From Flavobacterium caeni (GTDB lineage Bacteria > Bacteroidota > Bacteroidia > Flavobacteriales > Flavobacteriaceae): a stretch of 64,000 nucleotides of DNA. Position numbers and translations under genes: made by a program. This document shows, piece by piece, positions 1-7,839 of the stretch (the first letter of the stretch is position 1; each line of letters starts with the position of its first letter). Under the pieces are notes generated by a model. That model did no database searches. It was given only the letters and a program-made list of their open reading frames with translations, and was not told the DNA's origin. Location of the stretch: positions 41,140-105,139 of the forward strand of contig NZ_FMVF01000003.1 of assembly GCF_900101895.1 (NCBI RefSeq), given 5' to 3'.

Positions 1-98
1 TGATAATGTTTGTTTGGTTCGCAATATCAACACTTATTCGTCGACTGTCAAATATGGGGTTATAATTGTTAAAGTCACGATAAAAGATATTGCAAAAG

Positions 99-130
99 AC
101 GGCCGCTACTCGAACAGGCGGCCGTTTTTA
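99..130 (+). terminator. Rho-independent terminator
   Basis: An 8-bp perfect stem (ACGGCCGC at 99-106 with GCGGCCGT at 118-125) is followed by a T run on the plus strand. It probably ends a gene lying left of the window. I see no supportable gene in 1-98. An open frame there has no start codon in view and runs through this hairpin, so I did not call it. Confidence 0.7.
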
Positions 131-137
131 ATTTTAT

Positions 138-213
138 TGAGCTTGTTTTTCGGTTTTTTATTGGCTGTGAAATGGTCTTTTCGCAGCCAATAAAAAACCG
201 AAAAACAAGCTCA
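138..213. repeat. 30-bp perfect inverted repeat
   Basis: Arms 138-167 and 184-213 are exact reverse complements (30 bp) around a 16-nt loop. The repeat lies 29 bp beyond the stop codon of the minus-strand gene at 243-767. A stem this long is unusual for a terminator, and neither side carries a clean T run outside the stem. It may be an RNA stability or processing element, or a mobile-element scar. Confidence 0.85.
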
Positions 214-242
214 TTTCTTTGCAGTTGAAATTGTCGGTAACA

Positions 243-767
243 TTACTTTGATTTCTCGCCGACAAAATAATCGGTTTGCGATTTGAACAACACGTTGAAT
301 GTCGTCAAGCTGCCGTAAATCCGCGTGATGTATTGCTGGAGTTCGACCTTTTCGTTGTCGCCCAAATTGCTCGCGTTGACTTTTTGTTCCATCACGCGCA
401 AACGGTCGCGCACCATGATGATTTTGTTGAAAAACGTATCGATCGGCACTTCCTTGCCTTGGACGCCGTGTTGGCCGGGTTCCATGATCATTTTTCCGCC
501 TTTCCATTTGTCGGCAATGGGCACCACTTCGGTCACGTCCGACCAGCGTTTGAGGATGTTGGTCAAGCTGCGTTCGACATCGTAAAAACTGATGGTGTCG
601 ACTTCGTTTTCGGCCGCTTCGATGACCTCGAAGGTGTCGTTGAGCGGAATGGTTTCCAATCCATTGTCGATAAATGTCACCCAATAATCTTTGGATGAAA
701 CGTTGGTCACGACGCCCTTGCCGTATGCTGGATGTTGGATGCGAGAACCGATGCCGAGTAATTTCAT
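243..767 (-). CDS. Conserved hypothetical protein with Tudor-like N-terminus
   Basis: This gene encodes 174 residues with no signal peptide or membrane segment, so the product is probably cytoplasmic. The first 40 residues (GIGSRIQHPAYGKGVV and following) resemble the small beta-barrel Tudor/KOW-type module found at the C-terminus of UvrD-type helicases. The rest is predicted to be mostly helical with no catalytic motif I recognise. It ends 29 bp before a long perfect hairpin. I cannot assign a function. Nucleic-acid or RNA-polymerase binding is only a guess from the N-terminal resemblance. Confidence 0.75.
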   Translation of the reverse strand: MKLLGIGSRIQHPAYGKGVVTNVSSKDYWVTFIDNGLETIPLNDTFEVIEAAENEVDTISFYDVERSLTNILKRWSDVTEVVPIADKWKGGKMIMEPGQHGVQGKEVPIDTFFNKIIMVRDRLRVMEQKVNASNLGDNEKVELQQYITRIYGSLTTFNVLFKSQTDYFVGEKSK

Positions 768-865
768 AAGTAAGAATTTAATTTTTTACTAAAATAGAAA
801 TCTTAACAAAAACGACCAAGCTTGGTCAAAATTTCTTAAATTTAAGAATCAAAAAAATCAAAATC

Positions 866-1300
866 TTGAAGAATCTAACGATCATCGGAGTGTTTCTGGT
901 GGTGCTCATGGCGTGCGGGTCCAAGAAAACCGCCGTCGTGGCCGGAAACGATCCCAAATTGCTCAACGGCGCATGGGAACTGACTTATGTGGCGGGTAAC
1001 CAAGCCGCCGATCAATTGTACAGCCGTAAAAAGCCGGTGCTCAACTTCAATACCGAGGAAAGCAAGGTTAACGGGAATACAGGTTGCAACAGTTTTACGG
1101 GTGGTATTTTGAGCGTGGGCGTAGGCGAAATCAGATTCGACGACCAAATGGCGATGACCAAGATGTTTTGCGAAGGGCAGGGCGAGAACGTTTTTCTCGA
1201 GAACCTACGGAAAGTCAAAACATTTTCGCTGACCGACAACAACCAGACTTTAAGTTTGACCGATGGCAGTATTGAAGTCATGCGGCTGATCAAAAAATAA
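866..1300 (+). CDS. META-domain lipoprotein (HslJ-like)
   Basis: This gene encodes 144 residues. The start is a TTG at 866: it gives a normal lipoprotein signal peptide with lipobox LMAC and Cys17 as the lipidated residue, and the only nearby ATG (908) would cut inside that signal. Residues about 33-140 form a META/HslJ domain, shown by GNTGCNSFTG near 70-79 and the MAMTKMFC segment near 95-102. HslJ-family proteins are small periplasmic or surface proteins linked to heat and antibiotic stress; the biochemical role is unclear. A strong bidirectional terminator follows directly. Confidence 0.85.
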   Translation: MKNLTIIGVFLVVLMACGSKKTAVVAGNDPKLLNGAWELTYVAGNQAADQLYSRKKPVLNFNTEESKVNGNTGCNSFTGGILSVGVGEIRFDDQMAMTKMFCEGQGENVFLENLRKVKTFSLTDNNQTLSLTDGSIEVMRLIKK

Positions 1301-1335
1301 AAAACCGCGCCGTTTGACCCACAGCGCGGTTTTTC
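1301..1335. terminator. Bidirectional terminator
   Basis: The 10-bp stem AAAACCGCGC (1301-1310) with GCGCGGTTTT (1324-1333) has A and T runs built into its ends, so it can act on both strands. It separates the META lipoprotein gene from the convergent fadE gene. Confidence 0.85.
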
Positions 1336-1356
1336 GAATTAACTCAACTATAACTA

Positions 1357-3156
1357 CTAAAAACAATATTGGTTTTCGGCGACCAGTTTGGTCGTGATGG
1401 TTTCGCGCAATCCCACGATGTTGGGCATGTTGGTATACTTGGTAAACCTTCTGAGCCCCATGAGCATCATACGCTGTTCATCGCCTTCGGCAAAAGAGAT
1501 GATACTTTCCTTACCCTTTTGCGTAACGATATCGACGGCCTTGTACAAATACAGTTGGGCCATCGCAATTTGTTCCTTAACGGCTGCTTCGCCCGATTTT
1601 TTGGCCATTTTTTCGGTACGCAGTATGGTCGATTCGGCGATGTAGATTTCAATCAGCATGTCGGCCGCCGCCATCAACAACTGTTGGTGTGCGTCGAGGT
1701 CCGGACCGTATTTTTGTACGGCCGCGCCCGCAACCATCAAAAACGCTTTCTTGAGTTTGGCGATCATTTCCTTCTCTTCCGAGAACAGCACCGAATAATC
1801 TGGGATATTGAAGTCGGGGATGCCCATCAGTTCTTCCTGGACTTTCATCGCCGGACCGAGCAAATCGACGTGGCCTTTCATCGCCTTTTTGATCAACATG
1901 CCCACCGACAACATGCGGTTGATTTCGTTCGTTCCTTCGTAAATCCTCGAAATACGCGCATCGCGCCACGCGCTTTCCATGGGCGTGTCTTCAGAAAAGC
2001 CCATACCGCCGTAAATCTGGATGCCTTCGTCGGTACAGTTTTGTACATCTTCGGATACGGCCACTTTCAAGATCGAACATTCGATGGCGTATTCCTCGAC
2101 GCCTTTAAGTTCAGCCTCCTGATGCGACGCGCCAGCGGCTTCGCGTGCCTTGATGCGGTTTTCGATATCCTTGGCCGCCCGGTAGGTTGCGCTTTCGCCC
2201 GCATAACAACTGGTGGCCATTTCGGCCAGTTTGTAGCGTATTGCGCCAAAACTCGAAATCGGTGTGTTGAACTGGATGCGTTCGTTGGCATAATTGGTAG
2301 CGCCCGATGTCACGCGTCGTTGTGCGTCCAAACAAGCTGCGGCCAGTTTGATACGACCCACATTCAGCGCGTTCATCGCAATCTTGAAGCCGTTGCCGCG
2401 TTCCGAGAGCATGTTTTCGACGGGAACCTTGGTCTCGTTGAAAAACACCTGACGCGTAGAAGAGGCCCTGATACCCAGTTTGTGCTCTTCCTCGTTCATC
2501 GAGATGCCGTTTGCCGGATCGTTCTCGACAATGAATCCGGTAATGTTTTTATCGTCTTCGATTCGAGCGAAAACAATGAACACGCTGCAGAAGCCCGCGT
2601 TCGAGATCCACATTTTTTGCCCCGTGATCGAGTAATATTTTCCGTCGTCGGACAATACGGCCTTGGTTTTTCCAGAATTGGCGTCGGATCCTGCACCCGG
2701 TTCGGTTAAGCAGTACGCGCCAAACCATTCGCCCGAAGCGAGTTTCGGAACGTACTTTTGTTTCTGCTCTTCTGTGCCATACAACGTAATCGGCATGGTC
2801 CCGATACCGGTGTGCGCGCCAAACGCCGTAGAGAACGATCCCGTTGCGCCCGAAATATAGTCGCATACCAAAACCGTGTCCACAAAGCCCATGCCCATAC
2901 CGCCGTAGTTTTCGGGTACGGCCACGCTCAGGAAACCGAGGTCGCCGGCCTTACGCATACATTCTTCGGTAAACGCGTAGTCTTTTTTCTCGAACCGGTC
3001 CTTGTTGGGCCAGATTTCCTTGTCTACGAATTCCTTGACGGAATCGCGCATCATGATTTGCTCCTCGGTAAAATCCTCGGGCGTGTAAATGTCCTCACAT
3101 TGGGTTTCCTTGACAAGGAATTGACCACCGCGGGTCACGTCTTTTTCGGTTACCAT
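1357..3156 (-). CDS. fadE: Acyl-CoA dehydrogenase (FadE-type)
   Basis: This flavoenzyme carries out the first step of fatty-acid beta-oxidation, acyl-CoA to trans-2-enoyl-CoA. At 599 residues it belongs to the long (about 600 aa) class that includes Bacillus FadE and mammalian VLCAD. The N-terminal helical and beta domains carry TEPGAGSDA at 151-159. The C-terminal helical domain has IYGGMGFSED at 381-390 and IYEGTNEINR at 405-414, where the catalytic Glu of the family lies. A further helical extension follows, as in VLCAD. It is the last gene of the marR-fadN-fadA-fadE operon, but a four-helix-bundle gene and repeats separate it from fadA by more than 480 bp. Confidence 0.95.
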   Translation of the reverse strand: MVTEKDVTRGGQFLVKETQCEDIYTPEDFTEEQIMMRDSVKEFVDKEIWPNKDRFEKKDYAFTEECMRKAGDLGFLSVAVPENYGGMGMGFVDTVLVCDYISGATGSFSTAFGAHTGIGTMPITLYGTEEQKQKYVPKLASGEWFGAYCLTEPGAGSDANSGKTKAVLSDDGKYYSITGQKMWISNAGFCSVFIVFARIEDDKNITGFIVENDPANGISMNEEEHKLGIRASSTRQVFFNETKVPVENMLSERGNGFKIAMNALNVGRIKLAAACLDAQRRVTSGATNYANERIQFNTPISSFGAIRYKLAEMATSCYAGESATYRAAKDIENRIKAREAAGASHQEAELKGVEEYAIECSILKVAVSEDVQNCTDEGIQIYGGMGFSEDTPMESAWRDARISRIYEGTNEINRMLSVGMLIKKAMKGHVDLLGPAMKVQEELMGIPDFNIPDYSVLFSEEKEMIAKLKKAFLMVAGAAVQKYGPDLDAHQQLLMAAADMLIEIYIAESTILRTEKMAKKSGEAAVKEQIAMAQLYLYKAVDIVTQKGKESIISFAEGDEQRMMLMGLRRFTKYTNMPNIVGLRETITTKLVAENQYCF

Positions 3157-3164
3157 TTTTTGTT

Positions 3165-3192
3165 ATTTTAAATGTTGAATTTTAAATGTTGA
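3165..3192. repeat. Tandem 14-mer, left flank of cassette
   Basis: Two exact head-to-tail copies of ATTTTAAATGTTGA (3165-3178 and 3179-3192) lie between the fadE start and the stop of the four-helix-bundle gene. An inverted, slightly diverged copy lies on the other side of that gene at 3619-3645. Confidence 0.85.
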
Positions 3193-3193
3193 A

Positions 3194-3547
3194 TTATTTG
3201 GTACGAGCTTCCGAAGAAGTTTTTACAATTTTTGAGATGATGTTTATAATATGTTCAATGTCTTTTAAATATTCGTTCATTTCAAGCTTGCTCAATTCAG
3301 ACCTTTCCAATAGACGAAGCCAGTACTTAGTTTCTCTTGCTTCCTTCGACGCAATCGACATTTTGTTTACAAAGTCTCTTTTTGATTGCGCAGCAATAGC
3401 TTCTTCTACATTTGCTCCAATGCTTGTTGCCGATCTTAATAGTTGTCTTGATAGAACATATTCATTTTCGGATTTTAGTTTTAAATAAAGTGCAATTATA
3501 GTTAGCGAAAATTCGAATGTTTTTGTGGCGATGATATTTTGTTTCAT
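3194..3547 (-). CDS. Four-helix-bundle protein, 23S rRNA IVS (S23) family
   Basis: This gene encodes 117 residues that are nearly all helical. Family hallmarks are the SRQLLRSATSIGANVEEA segment around 33-50 and SKEARETKYWLRLLER around 65-81. This family was first seen in the intervening sequences of 23S rRNA genes; the Avd accessory protein of diversity-generating retroelements has the same fold. No reverse transcriptase is nearby. The gene is clearly more AT-rich than the fad genes on both sides and is bracketed by inverted AT-rich repeats, which suggests insertion into the fad operon. Its cellular role is unknown. Confidence 0.85.
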   Translation of the reverse strand: MKQNIIATKTFEFSLTIIALYLKLKSENEYVLSRQLLRSATSIGANVEEAIAAQSKRDFVNKMSIASKEARETKYWLRLLERSELSKLEMNEYLKDIEHIINIISKIVKTSSEARTK

Positions 3548-3618
3548 GATGCAGATTTGATATGCTAATTACAACAATTAGAACTATCATCATTACAGAT
3601 TATCCGTAATATCTGCCC

Positions 3619-3645
3619 TACATTCAAAATTTAAAATTCATCATT
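3619..3645. repeat. Inverted 14-mer copy, right flank of cassette
   Basis: The reverse complement reads as a partial unit plus one full unit of the ATTTTAAATGTTGA repeat, with one mismatch in each. Together with 3165-3192 it forms imperfect terminal inverted repeats about 26 bp long around the four-helix-bundle gene. It ends at the stop codon of fadA. Confidence 0.75.
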
Positions 3646-4826
3646 TATAATAATTCATATATCCCCGCACATCCCTGCCCGGTTCCCACGCACATGGTCA
3701 CCATGCCGTATTTGTTGCCGCGACGCTTCATTTCGTCGAACAACTGCACAGACAATTTGGCGCCAGTGCAACCCAGTGGGTGTCCGAGCGAAATCGCACC
3801 GCCGTTGACGTTGACGATGTCGGGGTTCAATCCCAACTCGCGGATAACGGCCAACGATTGCGACGCAAACGCTTCGTTGAGTTCGATGAGCTCGATTTGG
3901 TTCAGGTTCATCCCTGCTTGTTTGAGCGCTTTCGGGATGGCCTTGATTGGCCCGATGCCCATGATTCTGGGTTCGACGCCCGCCGAGGCAAAATTGACCA
4001 GGCGCGCGATGGGGGTAAGGTTCAATTCTTTGACCAGTTCCTCGCTCATGACCATCACGAATGCCGCGCCATCGCTCATTTGCGAAGAGTTGCCGGCCGT
4101 GACGCTTCCGTCGGTGGCAAAAACAGGTTTGAGTTTGGCGAGCGCTTCGAGGTTGGTATCGGCGCGCGGGCCTTCGTCTTTGGCGACGGTATACGATTTG
4201 GTTTCTTTTTTTCCGGCTTCGTTGACAAACGTTTGTTCGACCGAAATCGGCACAATCTGGCTGTCGAACTTGCCTTCGGCCTGCGCTTTCAACGCCTTCA
4301 GGTGCGACTGCAACGCAAATTGGTCCTGGTCTTCGCGCGAGACGTTGAACTCCTTGGCGACGGCTTCAGCCGTGAGACCCATGCCCCAGTAATAATCTTC
4401 GTGTCCGGCCTTGGTGACCTTGTAGTCGGGGACGGGTTTGTATCCACCCATCGGGATGTAACTCATGCTTTCGGCACCGCCCGCGATGATACAGTCGGCC
4501 ATTCCCGATTGGATTTTGGCCGTGGCCATCCCGATGGTTTCGAGTCCCGATGCGCAATAACGGTTTACGGTCACGCCCGGTACGTCGACGATGCTGAGTC
4601 CCATCAACGAGATCAAACGCGCCACGTTGAGCCCTTGTTCGGCTTCGGGCATGGCGTTGCCCACCATGACGTCGTCAATGCGTTTTTTGTCAAAATCGGG
4701 CAGTTCGCTCATCATGTATTGGATGGTCTCGGCGGCCAGTTCGTCGGGACGTTTGAACCGGAAGACGCCTTTTGGCGCTTTGCCGACGGCCGTACGGTAT
4801 GCTTTTACGATGTATGCTGTTTTCAT
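3645..4826 (-). CDS. fadA: Acetyl-CoA C-acyltransferase (thiolase)
   Basis: This thiolase performs the last step of the beta-oxidation cycle, cleaving 3-ketoacyl-CoA with CoA to acetyl-CoA and a shortened acyl-CoA. At 393 residues it is full length. The nucleophile is Cys91 in NRYCASGLE. The active-site His is His349 in GGAISLGHPLG, and the second Cys is Cys379 in CVGTGQG near the end. It follows fadN by 74 bp on the same strand, as in the Bacillus fadNAE operon, so it probably forms a complex or at least a pathway unit with FadN. Confidence 0.96.
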   Translation of the reverse strand: MKTAYIVKAYRTAVGKAPKGVFRFKRPDELAAETIQYMMSELPDFDKKRIDDVMVGNAMPEAEQGLNVARLISLMGLSIVDVPGVTVNRYCASGLETIGMATAKIQSGMADCIIAGGAESMSYIPMGGYKPVPDYKVTKAGHEDYYWGMGLTAEAVAKEFNVSREDQDQFALQSHLKALKAQAEGKFDSQIVPISVEQTFVNEAGKKETKSYTVAKDEGPRADTNLEALAKLKPVFATDGSVTAGNSSQMSDGAAFVMVMSEELVKELNLTPIARLVNFASAGVEPRIMGIGPIKAIPKALKQAGMNLNQIELIELNEAFASQSLAVIRELGLNPDIVNVNGGAISLGHPLGCTGAKLSVQLFDEMKRRGNKYGMVTMCVGTGQGCAGIYELL

Positions 4827-4900
4827 ATTTTTTGGTTTTAAAAGAATCGAGAAGCAGATTTGAGTTAGTTGAATCGGTCAGGATCTGCTTCCGTCATCTC

Positions 4901-7291
4901 TTAATTTCTTAGTGGTTTGCCTTTGGTTAACATGAATTGGATGCGTTCGAGCGTTTTGCGTTCGGTACACAGCGACAAAAATGCCTCGCGTTCGAGGTCG
5001 AGCAAGTATTGTTCGGATACGAATGTCGGTTCAGACAAATCGCCGCCCGCCATCACATAGGCGAGTTTGTTTGCGATTTTCTTGTCGTGGTCGGATATGA
5101 AATGACCCGCCGTCATTTGATCGGTCCCCACATAAAACATCCCGAGGGCCTGTTTGCCCAATACCTTGATGTCCTTGCGTTGGATGGGTTGGGTGTAGCC
5201 CGCTTCGGCCAGCAACAATGCTTGTTTTTTGGCTTCGGCGATTTGACGGTCGCGGTTCACCACGACAATGTCCTTGCCCGGTTGCAGGATGCCGGTGTCG
5301 AAGGCTTCATAGGCCGACGTCGATACCTTGGCCATCGCCACGGCTAGGAAATACTCCTGCAATACGTTGAGCTCGACATCGTTTTTGTGGAACTGGTCGG
5401 CGGCACGCAACGTCATTTCTTTCGATCCGCCGCCGCCCGGGATCACACCTACGCCAAACTCGACGAGTCCGATGTAGCTTTCGGCCGCGGCCACTACCTT
5501 GTCGGCATGCAAACTGATCTCGCAACCGCCGCCCAGCGTCATGCCGTGTGGCGCGACAACCACGGGGATCGACGAGTAACGGCAGCGCATCACCGTGTTC
5601 TGGAATGCCTTGATCGCCATGTTGAGTTCGTCGTATTCCTGTTCGACGGCCATCATGAATATCATGCCGATGTTGGCACCCACCGAAAAGTTGGCGCCTT
5701 GGTTGCCGATCACAAGCCCTTCGTATTCTTTTTCGGCCAAATCGATCGCTTTATTGATGCCCATCAACACGTCGCCGCTGATCACGTTCATTTTAGATTG
5801 GAACTCGAGGTTCAGGATGCCATCGCCCAAATGCGTGATCGAAGCACCCGCATTGTTCCAGATTTTTTTGTTTTCGCGGATGTTGTTCAGGATGATGAAC
5901 GCGTCCTGGCCCGGCACTTTTTGTTGCGATTTTGATGCGATGTCGTAGTAATGCGACGCCCCGTCCTTGACCGTGTAAAACGTTTTGTTACCCGAGGCGA
6001 GCATGTCGTTTACCCACGGGGCGGCCGTCAATCCTTCGGCCTGGAGCAGTTCGATGCCTTTTTCGACACCCACGGCGTCCCAAATTTCGAACGGGCCGTT
6101 TTCCCAGCCGAATCCGGCTTTCATCGCGTCGTCTATTTTGTAAAGATCATCGGTGATTTCGGGTACGCGGTTCGATACATAGGCGAACATCGCCCCGAAA
6201 CTCTTGCGGTAGAATTCGCCCGCCTTGTCCTTGCCGCCAACGAGTACCTTGAAACGGTCGATGGGTTTGTCGATGGTCTTGGTGAGCTCCAAGGTCGCGA
6301 ATGACGCCTTTTTGTTCGGTCTGTATTCGAGCGTATTCAAGTCCAAAGACAAAATATCCTTGTCGACTTTTTTGTAAAAACCTTGTCCGGTTTTGGAACC
6401 AAGCCATTTGTTTTCGAGCATTTTGCCGATGAAATCCGGAAGTTTGAACAATTCGTGCGCTTCGTCGTTCGGGACGCCTTCGTACAATCCGTTGGCCACA
6501 TGGACGAGCGTATCCAATCCTACGACATCGACGGTTCTAAATGTCGCAGACTTTGGTCGACCGATGACGGGGCCGGTCAGTTTGTCGACTTCCTCAATCG
6601 TCAAATCCATTTGCTTGACCAGGTGGAACAGGCTTTGGATGCCGAAAATCCCGATGCGGTTACCGATGAACGCCGGCGTGTCTTTGGCCACAACAGACGT
6701 TTTGCCCAAGTATTGTTCGCCGTAATTGTTCAGGAAATCCAATACTTCACGCGAGGTTTTTGGCCCCGGAATGATCTCGAACAGTTTAAGGTAACGCGCC
6801 GGATTAAAAAAGTGCGTCCCGCAAAAATGTTGTTGGAAATCTTCGCTTCGGCCTTCGCTCATAAAGTGGATCGGGATGCCCGAGGTGTTCGAGGTAATCA
6901 ACGTACCCGGTTTGCGGTATTTCTCGATTTGCTCGAACACCGATTTTTTGATGTCCAACCGTTCGACGACCACTTCGATGATCCAATCGGCATCGGCAAT
7001 CTTGGCCAAATCATCGGTGGTATTGCCCGTGGCGATTCGACTGGCGAATTTTTGGTGGTAAATAGGCGAGGGCTTCGATTTCAAGGCGTTCGCCAAGTGG
7101 TCATTGACGATGCGGTTGCGAACGGCCTTGCTCTCTAAGGTAAGCCCTTTTTTGGTTTCGGCTTCGGTCAGCTCTTTCGGGACGATGTCCAGCAGCAATA
7201 CCTCGACGCCGATGTTGGCAAAATGGCATGCGATGCCCGAGCCCATGATGCCCGAGCCAATCACCGCTACTTTCTTAATGGTTCTTTTCAT
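4901..7291 (-). CDS. fadN: 3-hydroxyacyl-CoA dehydrogenase / enoyl-CoA hydratase
   Basis: This bifunctional enzyme covers the two middle steps of beta-oxidation. The 796 residues begin with the NAD-binding dehydrogenase half (GSGIMGSG at 12-19) and a second helical 3HCDH part. The hydratase (crotonase) half is C-terminal, with the oxyanion-hole segment HGMTLGGGCE and the catalytic region SYIGLVEFGVGVIPGGGG. This order is the reverse of E. coli FadB and matches Bacillus FadN (about 790 aa). The start ATG at 7291 overlaps the 3' end of the marR gene by 17 bp, so translation is probably coupled. Confidence 0.95.
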   Translation of the reverse strand: MKRTIKKVAVIGSGIMGSGIACHFANIGVEVLLLDIVPKELTEAETKKGLTLESKAVRNRIVNDHLANALKSKPSPIYHQKFASRIATGNTTDDLAKIADADWIIEVVVERLDIKKSVFEQIEKYRKPGTLITSNTSGIPIHFMSEGRSEDFQQHFCGTHFFNPARYLKLFEIIPGPKTSREVLDFLNNYGEQYLGKTSVVAKDTPAFIGNRIGIFGIQSLFHLVKQMDLTIEEVDKLTGPVIGRPKSATFRTVDVVGLDTLVHVANGLYEGVPNDEAHELFKLPDFIGKMLENKWLGSKTGQGFYKKVDKDILSLDLNTLEYRPNKKASFATLELTKTIDKPIDRFKVLVGGKDKAGEFYRKSFGAMFAYVSNRVPEITDDLYKIDDAMKAGFGWENGPFEIWDAVGVEKGIELLQAEGLTAAPWVNDMLASGNKTFYTVKDGASHYYDIASKSQQKVPGQDAFIILNNIRENKKIWNNAGASITHLGDGILNLEFQSKMNVISGDVLMGINKAIDLAEKEYEGLVIGNQGANFSVGANIGMIFMMAVEQEYDELNMAIKAFQNTVMRCRYSSIPVVVAPHGMTLGGGCEISLHADKVVAAAESYIGLVEFGVGVIPGGGGSKEMTLRAADQFHKNDVELNVLQEYFLAVAMAKVSTSAYEAFDTGILQPGKDIVVVNRDRQIAEAKKQALLLAEAGYTQPIQRKDIKVLGKQALGMFYVGTDQMTAGHFISDHDKKIANKLAYVMAGGDLSEPTFVSEQYLLDLEREAFLSLCTERKTLERIQFMLTKGKPLRN

Positions 7292-7724
7292 TGTCGTTGA
7301 ATATGTTTTTGTCGAGTATGAGTTCGTTGATGATCTCGGCCACTTCGATAAAATGGGCGAGTTGTTCGTCGGTGACGCGCGCCTTGACTTTGTCGTTGAA
7401 CTGGCGCACGGTGGTTTTTGACAAGTCGCGTTTTTCCTTGCCGAATTCGGTCAGATGGATCAGTACCCCGCGACCGTCATCGGGATTGGGTTGACGCGTG
7501 ATGAGGCCTTTGTCTTCCATCGATTTGAGCGTACGCGTAAGGCTCGTCGCTTCCATGCCCATACGCGGGCCGAGTGCCGTGCTTGGCGTGCCTTCTTTGT
7601 CGATGCTGAGCAACGCAAAACCGGTGGCCATGGTCGCGCCGTACTTCTGCGCTTGTTCGTTGTACATGCGGGAAACCGCTTGCCACGTGGCGCGCAGGAT
7701 GTAATCGATCGTTTTTTCTTTCAT
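7275..7724 (-). CDS. MarR-family transcriptional regulator
   Basis: This gene encodes 149 residues. I chose ATG 7724 (MKEKTIDYILRATWQ) over an upstream TTG at 7748, because the latter would overlap the promoter element. The winged-helix core is visible in TSLTRTLKSMEDKGLITR (recognition helix and wing) and NPDDGRGVLIHLTEFG. It leads the fad operon and overlaps fadN by 17 bp, so it is probably the operon's own repressor, responding to fatty acids or acyl-CoAs. A 12-bp palindrome in its promoter is a candidate operator. The ligand is an inference from gene context. Confidence 0.92.
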   Translation of the reverse strand: MKEKTIDYILRATWQAVSRMYNEQAQKYGATMATGFALLSIDKEGTPSTALGPRMGMEATSLTRTLKSMEDKGLITRQPNPDDGRGVLIHLTEFGKEKRDLSKTTVRQFNDKVKARVTDEQLAHFIEVAEIINELILDKNIFNDNEKNH

Positions 7725-7745
7725 GTAGGAAACGCTAGATAAATC

Positions 7746-7776
7746 CAAAGATAATAAAAAATACTATGCATGCATA
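7746..7776 (-). promoter_or_regulatory. fad operon promoter with candidate MarR operator
   Basis: On the minus strand, TATCTTTG (7746-7753) matches the Bacteroidota -7 element TAnnTTTG and sits 21 nt before the marR ATG. Just upstream lies the perfect 12-bp palindrome TATGCATGCATA (7765-7776), in the spacer between the -7 and the expected -33 region, where a bound repressor would block RNA polymerase. No convincing -33 TTTG is visible. Confidence 0.5.
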
Positions 7777-7806
7777 ATAAATTTTCATAAAAATTTGGAA
7801 CTGTCG

Positions 7807-7835
7807 AAAAAAAGAAACTCCCCAAGTAGGGGAGT
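7807..7835 (-). terminator. Terminator of the acyl-CoA ligase gene
   Basis: On the minus strand, the 7-bp stem ACTCCCC/GGGGAGT (7817-7835, 5-nt loop) is followed by a T-rich tract at 7807-7816. It lies directly after the ligase stop codon and upstream of the fad promoter, so the ligase is a separate transcription unit. Confidence 0.75.
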
Positions 7836-7839
7836 CTGT

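Noticed and set aside
3194..3547. Diversity-generating retroelement accessory (Avd)
   Set aside because: The fold is related, but no reverse transcriptase, template repeat or variable repeat is seen nearby.
4901..7291. Rearranged FadB
   Set aside because: The dehydrogenase-first, hydratase-last order is not a rearrangement; it matches the known FadN type found in fadNAE operons.
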